From Planctomycetota bacterium (GTDB taxonomy: Bacteria > Planctomycetota > Planctomycetia > Planctomycetales > Planctomycetaceae), in contig JAFEBS010000053.1 of the NCBI GenBank assembly GCA_018242525.1, forward strand, positions 1-60,762: a DNA stretch of 60,762 bases, in the 5' to 3' direction. Of this stretch, positions 1-8,840 are shown piece after piece (position 1 is the stretch's first letter; every line of letters starts with the position of its first letter). Under the pieces are notes generated by a model. That model worked only from the letters and a program-made list of their open reading frames with translations, did not search any database and was not told the DNA's origin. The translations under genes were made by a program, and so were the position numbers.

Positions 1-740
1 AGGACGCAGAGACAGGGAATCACGAGGCTGACACCCGTGCCTGTCTGGAACTGGTGGAACACGGCGGCCACGGACGGATCAAACACGGATAGTTCGAGGG
101 TTTCGTCGGGCGCGGTTGTGACAGCGGTGGACGGAAGGTAGCCCTGTCGCTCCGAGACAGGGAGCGAGAATGCAGAGAGACCCCTCAATCCAGTACTCGC
201 GGATTCGCTTTCAACGCGTTTCTGCCCATCGCGCTACCTGTCTCGGAGCGACAGGGCGACCTTGGTGCACTGGAATCGTGAGACGGATCTGCTGGGTTTC
301 GTCGGGCGCGAGGGTTTCACAGGAGGACGCAGAGGAAACAGAGGCAAGGCAGGGAATCACCGTGCCGACACCGGGCCTGTCTGAAATTGGTGGAACAAGA
401 CAGCCACGGATCAAACACGGATAGTTCGAGGGTTTCGTCGGGCGCGGTTGTGACAGCGGTGGACGGAAGGTAGCCCTGTCGCTCCGAGACAGGGAGCGAG
501 AATGCAGAGAGACCCCTCAATCCAGTACTCGCGGATTCGCTTTCAACGCGTTTCTGCCCATCGCGCTACCTGTCTCGGAGCGACAGGGCTACCTTGGCGC
601 ACTGGAATCGTGAGACGGATCTGCTGGGTTTCGTCGGGCGCGATCGTGACAATGTCGGGTGTCGGAGAAGAGATGGAAAAGAAGATTTCACAGGAGGACG
701 CAGAGGAAACAGAGGCAAGGCAGGGAATCACGCGGCGGGG
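1..740. repeat. tandem repeat, unit about 332 bp, with nested inverted repeats
   Basis: Bases 75-312 recur almost unchanged at 407-644 (offset 332), and the intervening parts (1-74, 313-406, 665-735) are diverged copies of the unit end, so the array holds about two and a half copies. Each unit contains an inverted pair: a 19-nt arm at 142-160 with its exact reverse complement at 238-256, and again at 474-492 and 570-588. The start of the array may lie left of the window. Short ORFs here repeat with the DNA and look non-coding. Confidence 0.85.
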
Positions 741-926
741 AAACCTGACGAACTGTTGTCATCTCTTCCGGATTCTTTGTGCCTCAGTGCCTCTGTGAGA
801 GATCTCAGTCCAGACTGTAATTCAACAGTTCTGCGAGCAGGGGTCAGGTGCTGAACGACATCTGACGGTGCAAACGTTCTTTGAAAACATGGTCAAGTTC
901 GGGTGTTGCCTGGCGGGGAGGTGTTT

Positions 927-2684
927 TTAGCTTTCCTGGGGGCGGCAGACTCGATTGCGGCCTTCTGTTTTGGCGCGGTAGAGGGCGGAGTCGGCGGCGG
1001 CGACCAGGCTTTCGGCACCCAGGCCGTGCATCGGGCAACTGGCAACTCCGATGCTGACCGTCACATTCAAGCGTTTGTCGCAATAATCGATCGCCAGTCG
1101 TTCGATCGCCAGTCGGATTTCTTCGGCAACTCGCAAGGCTCCGGCCGTGCCGACGCCGGGCAGCAGGACTGCCAGTTCTTCGCCGCCGTAGCGGGCCAGC
1201 AGGCTGCGTTCGCCCACGCGCATGCGGCCGACATGTTCTCTCAAGAGTTGAGCAATGACACGCAAGACCTCGTCGCCGGCCTGGTGACCATGTCGATCAT
1301 TGATCGACTTGAAGCGGTCCAGATCGGCCAGCAACAGGGAACATTCTTCGGAGAGTCCCAGTCGGACTCGATCGACTTCGCCCGCCAGCAGTGTGTCGAA
1401 GGTGCGGCGGTTGGCCAGGTCGGTCAGGCCGTCGTGGCGGGCCTGGCGGCGGATGGCGTGATCGCGGTAGATCCGTCGCAGCGTCTGTGCCAGCAGTTCG
1501 GCCGTCCATTCAATCAACTGGCCGCTGCGTGCCGGCAGAATGTCCCGGTTGCGTCGACTGAGAACCAGTGTTCCCAACTGCTTCCCGCTCGATCGCAACG
1601 GCCAGACGGCGGCGTGTCCCCACAGTGTGTGAACACCCATGGTTTCCAGACGCGGCTTGTCAAACAGTTCGCCATGAATCGCCACAGGACTCGACGCGAC
1701 CGCCGCCGACGTCATGGCGGCAAATTGTGCTTCGTATCGACGCCATTCCTGGGCGATGGTGGCGGGCAAGGTTTCCCCCGCTTCCACCACTGGTTCGACG
1801 ACATCCGTGGCTCGTCGCGAGAACAGGAACAGGGCTCCGCGATCCATGTCGGCGGCTTCGCACAGGGCTGCGGTCAGTTCGCCGAGAGTTTCCAATGGCT
1901 GGTCGGTCGCCCGGTCGGCGATCGATTTCAGCCGCAGCATTTCGCGGGCGAGCCACAGTTCGTTTTCATGCTGTTCCAGCAATCGTTCCTGCATCGAACG
2001 GCGCAGGATCGTCTGGCCAAGTCGTCCCAGGACTTCCGCCTGTTCAATTCTTCGCAATCCCGCCGGCCAGAGCGAGGTCGTGACCACTGCGCCGACCAGC
2101 GTATATTCTTCATGAACCGGGATCAGGAAGACCTCTCCCGACAGGCCTTCCTCGGGCGAATCGGTCCCGACGATGCCAGACTGTGAATCCAGAAGGGCGA
2201 GGGTTTTCGTCTTTCCCCGGACTGCGGGCGAAAACTCATACCGGCGAACAATCAGGGGTTCCTGCCGCAGTCGATCCAGGATCTCGTTCGTCACCGGGAT
2301 GCCGACATCGTGTTCGAGCGACGTTCCTCGGACGGCCAGCGTCGACACGTTGGAGCCTGCGATATTGATCAGGGCCGCAAATCCGTGGGCGGGTTGGGGA
2401 ATCATGCGGCGCAGCAGTCGACCTGCCGCAGCCGCCGCACTGCGGCCAATGATTTCGTTCAGCAGCTGGTTTTCGGCGGCAATTTGTGCCCGTTCGCGAT
2501 TCAGTCGCAGGACTTCCGCCTCTAACCGGCTGAATTCCGGTGTGGCTGGCGGTGCCGGTGCAGCGACAGGGCGCACTCCCCAGCCGAAGCGGTCCATCCA
2601 GAGCACCAGACGGTGTGCCACGGCCGACGTTTTTGCCGCGGCCGCGGTTCCAAATCCGGTGGTGATGGTGACAAGTGGTGACAT
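927..2684 (-). CDS. GGDEF diguanylate cyclase with N-terminal GAF-like region
   Basis: This 585-residue protein should make cyclic di-GMP from two GTP. Residues about 50-80 look like a short coiled coil, and the centre (about 240-390) resembles a GAF-type sensor fold. The C-terminal 165 residues are a GGDEF domain, seen as HDGLTDLANRR, LADLDRFKSIND, the active-site signature RYGGEEL and VSIGVA. The inhibitory RxxD site upstream of GGEEL is absent (the equivalent residues are GERS), so product inhibition through that site is not expected. No clear transmembrane segment was seen. The gene stands alone, divergent from the DUF1080 gene. The domain call is secure; the input signal is unknown. Confidence 0.9.
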   Translation of the reverse strand: MSPLVTITTGFGTAAAAKTSAVAHRLVLWMDRFGWGVRPVAAPAPPATPEFSRLEAEVLRLNRERAQIAAENQLLNEIIGRSAAAAAGRLLRRMIPQPAHGFAALINIAGSNVSTLAVRGTSLEHDVGIPVTNEILDRLRQEPLIVRRYEFSPAVRGKTKTLALLDSQSGIVGTDSPEEGLSGEVFLIPVHEEYTLVGAVVTTSLWPAGLRRIEQAEVLGRLGQTILRRSMQERLLEQHENELWLAREMLRLKSIADRATDQPLETLGELTAALCEAADMDRGALFLFSRRATDVVEPVVEAGETLPATIAQEWRRYEAQFAAMTSAAVASSPVAIHGELFDKPRLETMGVHTLWGHAAVWPLRSSGKQLGTLVLSRRNRDILPARSGQLIEWTAELLAQTLRRIYRDHAIRRQARHDGLTDLANRRTFDTLLAGEVDRVRLGLSEECSLLLADLDRFKSINDRHGHQAGDEVLRVIAQLLREHVGRMRVGERSLLARYGGEELAVLLPGVGTAGALRVAEEIRLAIERLAIDYCDKRLNVTVSIGVASCPMHGLGAESLVAAADSALYRAKTEGRNRVCRPQES

Positions 2685-3033
2685 TATGACGTAGAGAGCC
2701 GTGGAACCGTCGGGATTGGAAGGACACTGCCCATGACAACTTTAGTGACTGGCGGCACCCCAACGCGGTCTACAATCCTGAAACTGAAGGCCCGGAAAAC
2801 GAATGTGAAGCAGACGAAACGATCTTCCCCGGGAATCGTGTCGTACCGACTTGAACGGGATGTGGTAAAACGTAATCCTTGGAGGAACGCAGTCCTCGAA
2901 ACAGGGCTGTTTTCACAGGGAGCCGAAATCGCCAATGTTGGCAATTGTCAACATGTTGTCGGTGACGGAAACGGGGGATCAGGTGGCTGCGTCACGTGCG
3001 GGGCAGCGTCATTCAACAAGTTGGAGTGAAACC
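2685..3033. promoter_or_regulatory. divergent intergenic region with a near-palindrome
   Basis: This 349-bp gap separates the divergent cyclase and DUF1080 genes and has no convincing gene. The one notable element is an almost perfect 18-nt palindrome at about 2935-2952 (TGTTGGCAATTGTCAACA), about 80 bases before the DUF1080 start. It could be an operator, but no regulator is identified. Confidence 0.35.
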
Positions 3034-3750
3034 ATGGGAAACACCAGTGTGACGAATCGGATCGGATGGCTGGGTTTGACTTGTCTGTTGGCGGGGTTGG
3101 TCGTCACACCGCTTCTGACGGCTGAAGAACCGAAGGTCGCTGCCGCGCCGGCCGTCAAGTGGAAGCCGCTGTTTGACGGCAAGACACTGAAGAACTGGAA
3201 GAGTTCCCAGTTTGGTGGCGAGGGTGATATTGAGGTGAAGGACGGAACGATCGTCATGTCCCAGGGATCCGAGATGACCGGGATCGTGTGGGACGGTGCC
3301 GCACTGCCAAAGATGAACTACGAGATCTCGCTGAACGCCAAGCGGATTGAAGGGGGCGACTTTTTCTGCGGGCTCACGTTTCAGGTCAAGGATGATCCAT
3401 GCAGCCTGATCATCGGAGGCTGGGGTGGCGGCGTGGTCGGGATTTCGAGCCTGGATGGGCAGGATGCCGCCAACAATGAAACGGCCTGTTTCGAATCGTT
3501 TGACCGCGGCAAATGGTACAAGATCCGGATGCGCGTCAGTGAACAGGGATTGATGGCCTGGATCGATGACAAGCAGGTCGTGGGGGTGGAAACCAAGGGA
3601 CGCAAGATTGGGATCCGTCCGGAAGTGGAACTGTCCCGGCCACTGGGTGTCTCCTGTTACGCGACCGTGGCCGGCCTGAAGGACATTCAAATCCGTGACC
3701 TGACACCGGAAGAGGCCAAGGCTCCGATCACACCTCCGAAAGCCAGGTAA
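3034..3750 (+). CDS. secreted DUF1080 (3-keto-disaccharide hydrolase family) protein
   Basis: The 238-residue product begins with a signal peptide (WLGLTCLLAGLVVTPLLTA) and continues into a DUF1080 fold, with the typical opening FDGKTLKNW and later EVKDGTIVM. The family has a concanavalin-like beta sandwich and is abundant in planctomycetes; some members hydrolyse 3-keto-glycosides. ATG 3034 is preferred over the longer frame because GGAG lies just upstream and the signal peptide follows directly. It is likely exported to the periplasm and probably handles polysaccharide breakdown products. The precise substrate is not visible. Confidence 0.85.
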   Translation: MGNTSVTNRIGWLGLTCLLAGLVVTPLLTAEEPKVAAAPAVKWKPLFDGKTLKNWKSSQFGGEGDIEVKDGTIVMSQGSEMTGIVWDGAALPKMNYEISLNAKRIEGGDFFCGLTFQVKDDPCSLIIGGWGGGVVGISSLDGQDAANNETACFESFDRGKWYKIRMRVSEQGLMAWIDDKQVVGVETKGRKIGIRPEVELSRPLGVSCYATVAGLKDIQIRDLTPEEAKAPITPPKAR

Positions 3751-3795
3751 CGGGGGAACGGGGCCTGCGGAAGAAGAATCTCGGGCGATTTGAGA

Positions 3796-3862
3796 GTCCT
3801 GCGCCTCTGCGTGAGATTCTCGAACATCAATGGGTGAAAACTGGACTCACGCAGAGGCGCAA
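3796..3862. repeat. imperfect inverted repeat containing 'gcgcctctgcgtgag'
   Basis: The arms gcgcctctgcgtgag (about 3800) and ctcacgcagaggcgc (about 3846) are exact reverse complements separated by about 30 bases. Motifs of this 'cgcagaggc' kind are common dispersed repeats in planctomycetes. It lies downstream of the DUF1080 gene and could also form a transcript-end hairpin. Confidence 0.5.
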
Positions 3863-3919
3863 AGAAAAAGAAAGTCGTGAAAGAGCCGTTGCGCGGTTTC
3901 CTGCGAACTCTACTGCAGA

Positions 3920-4033
3920 GACGGGAAGCTACCCCCTACCGCACCCGAAATCTGATGCTTAGGGCTGCTCCGGTTAGGGCCTGACCCGGTTCACACGACC
4001 CCGCCGCAGCAAGGGGTAGCTTCTCGTCCCGTC
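3920..4033 (-). ncRNA. ffs: signal recognition particle RNA (small bacterial type)
   Basis: The minus strand reads GTGAACCGGGTCAGG, then CCCTAACCGG, then AGCAGCCCTAAG. This matches the Ffh-binding hairpin of SRP RNA, in which GUCAGG and AGCAGCC are nearly invariant. The ends pair as in a long SRP hairpin: GAAGCTACCCC near 4023-4013 with GGGGTAGCTTC near 3937-3925, and GACGGG at the 5' end with CCCGTC at the 3' end. The apical loop is UAAC, a URRC tetraloop rather than GGAA. The RNA scaffolds Ffh for co-translational membrane targeting. Ends are approximate (about 114 nt). It is divergent from the BlaI gene. Confidence 0.88.
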
Positions 4034-4147
4034 AGGAGCCTCGACTCTGGGGAAACGAAACGCAAGTATGTGGTTCGGTTGACAGATGTCAAGGCATCGG
4101 TGCCATTCCCATCGATTCTCGGAAATGAGATCTGTCAATCCTGACGA

Positions 4148-4176
4148 TTGACAACCTGTACAGGTCTGCCTACCTT
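4148..4176 (+). promoter_or_regulatory. sigma-70-like promoter with internal palindrome before the BlaI-type gene
   Basis: A TTGACA box (4148-4153) and TACCTT (4171-4176) are separated by exactly 17 bases. The first 12 bases of the spacer form the perfect palindrome ACCTGTACAGGT (4154-4165). BlaI/MecI dimers bind dyads with TACA/TGTA cores, so this is a reasonable autoregulatory operator for the gene starting at 4234. Confidence 0.6.
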
Positions 4177-4233
4177 GAAAGGTGGCAGTTGATAGTTTTT
4201 GTCTTTTTTGTCGAACTCGAACGATTAAGTCCG

Positions 4234-4620
4234 ATGGCACGCACACCACAAGACATAACAGACGCAGAACTGGCGGTCCTGAACCTTCTCTGGACACGGG
4301 GACGCAGTACGGTTCGAGAGTTGACCGACATTCTCTACCCCAACGGAACCGGAGCCCACTACGCCACGGTTCAAAAGTTGCTTGAGCGTCTGGAAATCAA
4401 GAAGTTCGTGCGACGTGACCGCAAGCCATGGCCGCATCAGTTCGAATTCCGCATCGAACGCGAGGAATTGATCGGACGACGTCTGCAGACGACCGCCGAT
4501 AAACTGTGCGGCGGATCGCTGGTCCCGCTGATGACGCATCTGGTCAAAGCCCAGCTCACTCCGGAAGACCGCCGTTCGCTGCGATCGCTGCTGGATGAGC
4601 TGGAAGCGGGCCTGAGCTGA
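4234..4620 (+). CDS. BlaI/MecI/CopY-family transcriptional repressor
   Basis: This 128-residue winged-helix protein opens with the family pattern ITDAELAVLNLLWTRGRSTV, then YATVQKLLERLEIKKFVRRD, matching PF03965. BlaI-type repressors bind palindromic operators as dimers and in classical systems are cleaved by the membrane protease BlaR1. No BlaR1 gene is adjacent, so the inducing route is unknown. ATG 4234 is chosen because the family starts just before the ITDAE motif; an in-frame TTG at 4189 would add 15 residues of unrelated sequence. Expression is likely controlled through the palindrome at 4154-4165. Confidence 0.88.
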   Translation: MARTPQDITDAELAVLNLLWTRGRSTVRELTDILYPNGTGAHYATVQKLLERLEIKKFVRRDRKPWPHQFEFRIEREELIGRRLQTTADKLCGGSLVPLMTHLVKAQLTPEDRRSLRSLLDELEAGLS

Positions 4621-4628
4621 TCTTCACG

Positions 4629-4736
4629 CTGGCTTTGCCCAACAAATGGGGTCTGCCCCCCCTCCCGATGTGCTTTCTACTCAAATCAGATACCTGTGGC
4701 AGGGGTCTGACCCCATTTGGTGGGCAGAGTCGGGCA
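4629..4736. repeat. extragenic palindromic element (tttgcccaacaa family)
   Basis: The element opens with ctggctttgcccaacaaatg followed by gggtctgcccc, and ends with gggtctgaccccatttggtg and ggcag, so the two ends are inverted repeats. The same 17-nt left end (ctggctttgcccaacaa) recurs near 19483. It sits between the BlaI-type gene and bioF and looks like a dispersed non-coding repeat. Confidence 0.6.
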
Positions 4737-4767
4737 CCGCCACACGAAAGAAGATACTGGCTGCGGC

Positions 4768-5949
4768 ATGTCTTCGTCACTGGCCTGGATTACCGATGCA
4801 TTGCAGGCGTTGAAGAACGAAGGGCTGCTGCGCAGTCGGCGAGTGACACGCATGTTGCCGGATGGCACCTGCGAAGTTGACTCGCGACGAGTCCTTGATT
4901 TCGCCTCCAATGACTACCTGAACCTGGCGGGCGATCCCCGAGTGATCGGTGCCGCGATGGAGGCCTTGCGGACCGGAACCGTGGGGGCTCGCGCCAGTCC
5001 CTTGGTGAGTGGGCGATCTGAATGGCACGAACGCCTGGAACAGACGATTGCGCAATTCGAGGAACAGCCTGAGGCCCTGCTGTTTCCCACCGGCATGGCA
5101 GCCAACGTCGGCACGATCGCCGCCATTTGTGGAGCGGGTGATCTGATCCTGTGTGATCGAGCCAATCACGCCAGCCTGGTCGATGGCTGCCGCCTGTCTC
5201 AGTCGCAGATGCGGGTTTATCGCCACGATGATCTGACAACTTTGGAGCGGGAGCTGAAAAAAGGCGATTCCGTTCGACGCCGCTGGATTGTTACGGATTC
5301 TGTCTTCAGTATGGATGGCGACATCGCTCCGCTGGCAGATCTCTGCGACATCGCCGAGCAAAACAATGCCGAGTTGATCGTGGACGAGGCCCATGCGACC
5401 GGCGTGATCGGGGAAAATGGACGGGGAGCCTGCGAGGCGCTGGGAGTCGAAGACCGCGTCGCGGTCCGTATCGGCACGTTGAGCAAGGCCATTGGTGCTC
5501 AGGGAGGGTTTGTCTCCGGCCCCGCGAATCTCATCGAATTCCTCTGGAATCGGGCCCGATCGCAAATCTACTCGACAGCCTTGTCCCCCGCCGTCTGCGC
5601 CGCTGCGACGGCCGCCATCGGAATCATTCGCGCCGAACCGTGGCGACGACATCGTCTGGAAGTCGCCTCGGAATTCTTCCGCACGCAACTCAGGCTGGCC
5701 GGCGTGGAAACGGTCGCCACCTCCACCGGCCCCATCGTCCCGGTGATCCTGCACGCCCCCGAGGCAGCCTTGAACGTCGCAAATCGGCTGGAGAATCGCG
5801 GTTTCCTGGTCGGGGCAATCCGTCCTCCCACGGTCCCGCGGGACACGTCCCGGTTGCGAATTGTTGTGACGGCCGCTCATCAGGACGCCGATCTGACCCG
5901 ACTGGCAACCGCGGTTTTCGAGGAAGTGACGGCCGCGCGGGCCGAGTGA
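4768..5949 (+). CDS. bioF: 8-amino-7-oxononanoate synthase
   Basis: The 393-residue product is a PLP enzyme of the alpha-oxoamine synthase family. It condenses pimeloyl-ACP (or CoA) with L-alanine in the first dedicated step of the biotin ring pathway. Visible signatures are FASNDYLNLA near the N-terminus, FPTGMAANVGTIAA, the cofactor motif VDEAHATGVIG and the PLP lysine in TLSKAIGAQGG (about residue 239). The length fits BioF. ATG 4768 is chosen over an upstream in-frame start inside the repeat. Related enzymes (Kbl, HemA, Spt) share the fold, but the spacing and N-terminus fit BioF best. No other biotin genes are nearby. Confidence 0.82.
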   Translation: MSSSLAWITDALQALKNEGLLRSRRVTRMLPDGTCEVDSRRVLDFASNDYLNLAGDPRVIGAAMEALRTGTVGARASPLVSGRSEWHERLEQTIAQFEEQPEALLFPTGMAANVGTIAAICGAGDLILCDRANHASLVDGCRLSQSQMRVYRHDDLTTLERELKKGDSVRRRWIVTDSVFSMDGDIAPLADLCDIAEQNNAELIVDEAHATGVIGENGRGACEALGVEDRVAVRIGTLSKAIGAQGGFVSGPANLIEFLWNRARSQIYSTALSPAVCAAATAAIGIIRAEPWRRHRLEVASEFFRTQLRLAGVETVATSTGPIVPVILHAPEAALNVANRLENRGFLVGAIRPPTVPRDTSRLRIVVTAAHQDADLTRLATAVFEEVTAARAE

Positions 5950-5954
5950 CCGAT

Positions 5955-6115
5955 GTTCAAACCACGGATCACTCGGATGCCACGGATCAACCGAATGGCA
6001 TCGGCCATTCATGCAAAGCCGTGTGTAGAAAACGATGTTTCTGGTTTTACGCCATAACTCGTGCCTTGGTATTCTGATCCGTGAAATTCGTACCATCCGT
6101 GGTGAGTAATCCGGG
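5955..6115. repeat. dispersed 'ccacggat' repeat
   Basis: This stretch contains repeated ccacggat motifs on the left and their reverse complement atccgtgg at the right end, with tattctgatccgtgaaat in between. A related copy lies at 17512-17580 (tattctgattcgtgaaatcc). Such elements are common filler repeats in planctomycete intergenic DNA. Confidence 0.5.
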
Positions 6116-6138
6116 TTAACCGTCTGAGGAAGCGCCTG

Positions 6139-8694
6139 ATGAAACCGCTCGCGAGATTCAAACTGATTCCGAGCCCGTCATGGCTGTGGTTGGCCTGCCT
6201 GGCGATGATCATCTCCGCCGGCACAACAGTGGCGGCGGGAGACGCACCGAAGGGACTGACCTCCACGTTCACGTCCCCCACGTATCCGGTCCTGGTTGGA
6301 AAAGATCACTGCCCGCTGGTGCGTGTCGTCATTGATGTGGAACCGGGGATTGAGGCACGCGTGACGTCCCTGGCGTTCAAATCGGACGGGACCGACGATT
6401 TGAAGGAACTCCAGTCGCTGTCGTTGTTCTCCACGGGCGACAAGGATGCCTTTTCGGAGGCCATCCAGATTGGAAAACCGGCCGCTCCGGCAGCGGAATT
6501 TGACTTTCCTGCGGATCAGCCCTTGCGTGCAGGCAGGAATGTTTTCTGGTTGGCGTGCCGCCTGCGGGCAACGGCGGATTTCTCGCACCATGTGGCAGCC
6601 CAGTGCCAATCGATCGAGACCACAGTCGGGCACCTGGCTCCCCGCGATCTGTCTCCCGGTGCCACGCATCGCATCGGCTTCGCACTTCGACGTCACAACG
6701 ACGACGGAGTTGATACCTACCGCATTCCCGCATTGACCACATCGGCGAACGGCACCCTGCTGGCGGTCTACGACATGCGTCGGCAAAAGGGCCGCGATCT
6801 GCAGGGAGACATCGACATCGGACTCAGCCGCAGCACCGATGGCGGCCAGACCTGGGAACCTGTGCGAGTCATCATGGACATGGGGGAGTACGGAGGCCTG
6901 CCGCAGGACCAGAATGGCTGCAGCGACCCCGGGATCATTGTCGACCCGCAGACGGGAGAGATCTTTTGCTTTGCACTCTGGATGAATGGCAAGCCCGGCA
7001 AGCACCAATGGCGGGACGACGGATCCGAACCAGGGTTTGAAATCGGCAAGACCGCCCAGTTCATGCTGGTCCGATCGAAGGACGACGGACTGACCTGGTC
7101 CAAGCCCGAAAATCTGACCCGGGTTCTGAAGCAGGAATCCTGGTGGTTGCTGGCTCCAGCGCCGCAGTCGGGCATCAGCCTGCCGGACGGAACTCTGGTC
7201 ATGCCCGTCCAGGGTCGAGCGGGCGGTGGAAAACTGGATTCGTTCGCGACCATCATGATCAGCCGTGACCATGGAGCCACCTGGAACGTCGGCAAGCCGG
7301 GCTACAGTGGCGGCAACGAATGCCAGGCGGCGATGCTGGGAGACGGTTCGATCATGCTGAATGTCCGCAACGATCATGAACGGTTTCGAGCGGTCGCCAC
7401 GACAAAGGACCTCGGCCAGACATGGACGCCGCACCCGACCAGCCGTCAGTCGCTGATCGAGCCGAATTGCAACGGCAGTCTGCTGCGTGTGGACTACGGG
7501 ACGGGCAAACACGCTTTGCTGTTCTCCAATCCGCACACGCAGAAGGGACGCACTCATCAGACCCTTCAAGTCAGCTTTGACGATGGAATCACCTGGCCGG
7601 ACTCGCATCACATGTTGCTCGACGAGGGACTCGGCGCGGGTTATTCGAGCCTGACTCGCGTCGGCCCCGACCAGATCGGCATAGTCTACGAGGGAAGTCA
7701 ATCGCAGATTGTCTTCGAGAAGATTCCCCTGATCGAATTGCTGGAACCAACTCGCCGGATCGCCGCCCAGGATGTCTGGCAGCGCGAAGTCTCCCCGGCC
7801 GGCCAGAAGTATCTGCAGATGCTTCTGGCGCGCACACCGTTCGGAACCACCAACTTCGACATGGCCGCCTTGAGGGCCGGCATGGGAACGCGCCGGCCTC
7901 CGACGATTCCCGACGTCACCGTTACGAAGGTCAAAGTGGGTGATGTTTCCTGCGAATGGGTGCTGGCTCCGGGTGCAGATCCGGATCTGCGATTGCTCTA
8001 CATTCACGGTGGCGGTTTCGTCTCCGGGTCCGCGGGATTCTATCTACCGCTGGCAGCACACATTTCCGCAGCAGCCGGATGTGCTGTTCTGCTTCCCGAC
8101 TATCGGTTGGCACCGGAACACTCGTTTCCAGCCGGACTGGAGGATTGTGTGGCGAGTCACAACTGGCTGGTTGCCAACAGTCCGAGCGGCCCGGCACCGG
8201 CCCGCGCGACGTTTGTTGCCGGAGATTCCGCCGGAGGCAACTTGACCTTGGCGACCGTACTGGCTCTCCGCGATCGCAAGCTGCCGTTGCCAGCCGGTGC
8301 CATTCCGATCTCACCCTGTACCGATTGGACTCTGTCCAGCGAATCGCTGCGAACAGTGCACGACCCGATCATCAGTTCGAAGACCATGTCTGTCTTCCGG
8401 GATCATTATTTGGGACAGGGTGATCGCCTGGCCCCGCTGGCGTCACCGGTGTTTGGTGATTACCACGGGATCCCGCCGCTGTTGATCCAGGCGGGAGAAC
8501 ACGAAATGCTCCGCGACGACAGCATTCGAGTCACAAAGAAGGCTCGGGCCGATGGTGCCTCGGTCAGGCTCGAAATCTGGCCCGGCATGTTCCACGTCTT
8601 CCAGTCGCACGATCCGTTACTTCCCGAAGCGCGTGAGGCAATTGGTCACATCGCCAAGTTTATGCAGACCTTATCGGCGTCCCAAACGCGATAG
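6139..8694 (+). CDS. secreted sialidase fused to an HSL-type alpha/beta-hydrolase
   Basis: The 851-residue protein has four parts. A signal peptide (LWLACLAMIISAGTTVAA) is followed by a beta domain (about 40-180) like the region N-terminal to sialidases. A GH33-type sialidase propeller (about 185-540) has the motif YRIPAL and five Asp boxes (for example STDGGQTW, SKDDGLTW, SRDHGATW, SFDDGITW). An alpha/beta-hydrolase of the hormone-sensitive-lipase group (about 585-850) has HGGG at about 621 (oxyanion hole), GDSAGG at about 695 (nucleophile Ser) and a plausible His in GMFHVF. The sialidase should release terminal sialic acids and the esterase could remove acyl groups. The fusion is in one frame with no sign of a sequencing break. 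Confidence 0.85.
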   Translation: MKPLARFKLIPSPSWLWLACLAMIISAGTTVAAGDAPKGLTSTFTSPTYPVLVGKDHCPLVRVVIDVEPGIEARVTSLAFKSDGTDDLKELQSLSLFSTGDKDAFSEAIQIGKPAAPAAEFDFPADQPLRAGRNVFWLACRLRATADFSHHVAAQCQSIETTVGHLAPRDLSPGATHRIGFALRRHNDDGVDTYRIPALTTSANGTLLAVYDMRRQKGRDLQGDIDIGLSRSTDGGQTWEPVRVIMDMGEYGGLPQDQNGCSDPGIIVDPQTGEIFCFALWMNGKPGKHQWRDDGSEPGFEIGKTAQFMLVRSKDDGLTWSKPENLTRVLKQESWWLLAPAPQSGISLPDGTLVMPVQGRAGGGKLDSFATIMISRDHGATWNVGKPGYSGGNECQAAMLGDGSIMLNVRNDHERFRAVATTKDLGQTWTPHPTSRQSLIEPNCNGSLLRVDYGTGKHALLFSNPHTQKGRTHQTLQVSFDDGITWPDSHHMLLDEGLGAGYSSLTRVGPDQIGIVYEGSQSQIVFEKIPLIELLEPTRRIAAQDVWQREVSPAGQKYLQMLLARTPFGTTNFDMAALRAGMGTRRPPTIPDVTVTKVKVGDVSCEWVLAPGADPDLRLLYIHGGGFVSGSAGFYLPLAAHISAAAGCAVLLPDYRLAPEHSFPAGLEDCVASHNWLVANSPSGPAPARATFVAGDSAGGNLTLATVLALRDRKLPLPAGAIPISPCTDWTLSSESLRTVHDPIISSKTMSVFRDHYLGQGDRLAPLASPVFGDYHGIPPLLIQAGEHEMLRDDSIRVTKKARADGASVRLEIWPGMFHVFQSHDPLLPEAREAIGHIAKFMQTLSASQTR

Positions 8695-8840
8695 TCCCTC
8701 CGTTCGGCCGGTCTCACGATTCTGGCGATTTCCCGGAAACCGGCCTGAGTGCATCCTTTGAGACTCAGCCGGGGGTCGTTATCATGCCTCCCTTCCGCCG
8801 GTTTTCCCCTCGATGATGCGTCTTGATGGAGAAGTCGTCC

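Noticed and set aside
903..2186. Long plus-strand ORF (427 residues) opposite the GGDEF gene
   Set aside because: It lies antisense to a clear domain-bearing gene and has no recognisable motif; GC-rich codon bias leaves long open frames on the opposite strand.
6178..8007. 609-residue minus-strand ORF opposite the sialidase fusion
   Set aside because: Antisense to a protein with strong Asp-box motifs; no motif in the antisense frame.
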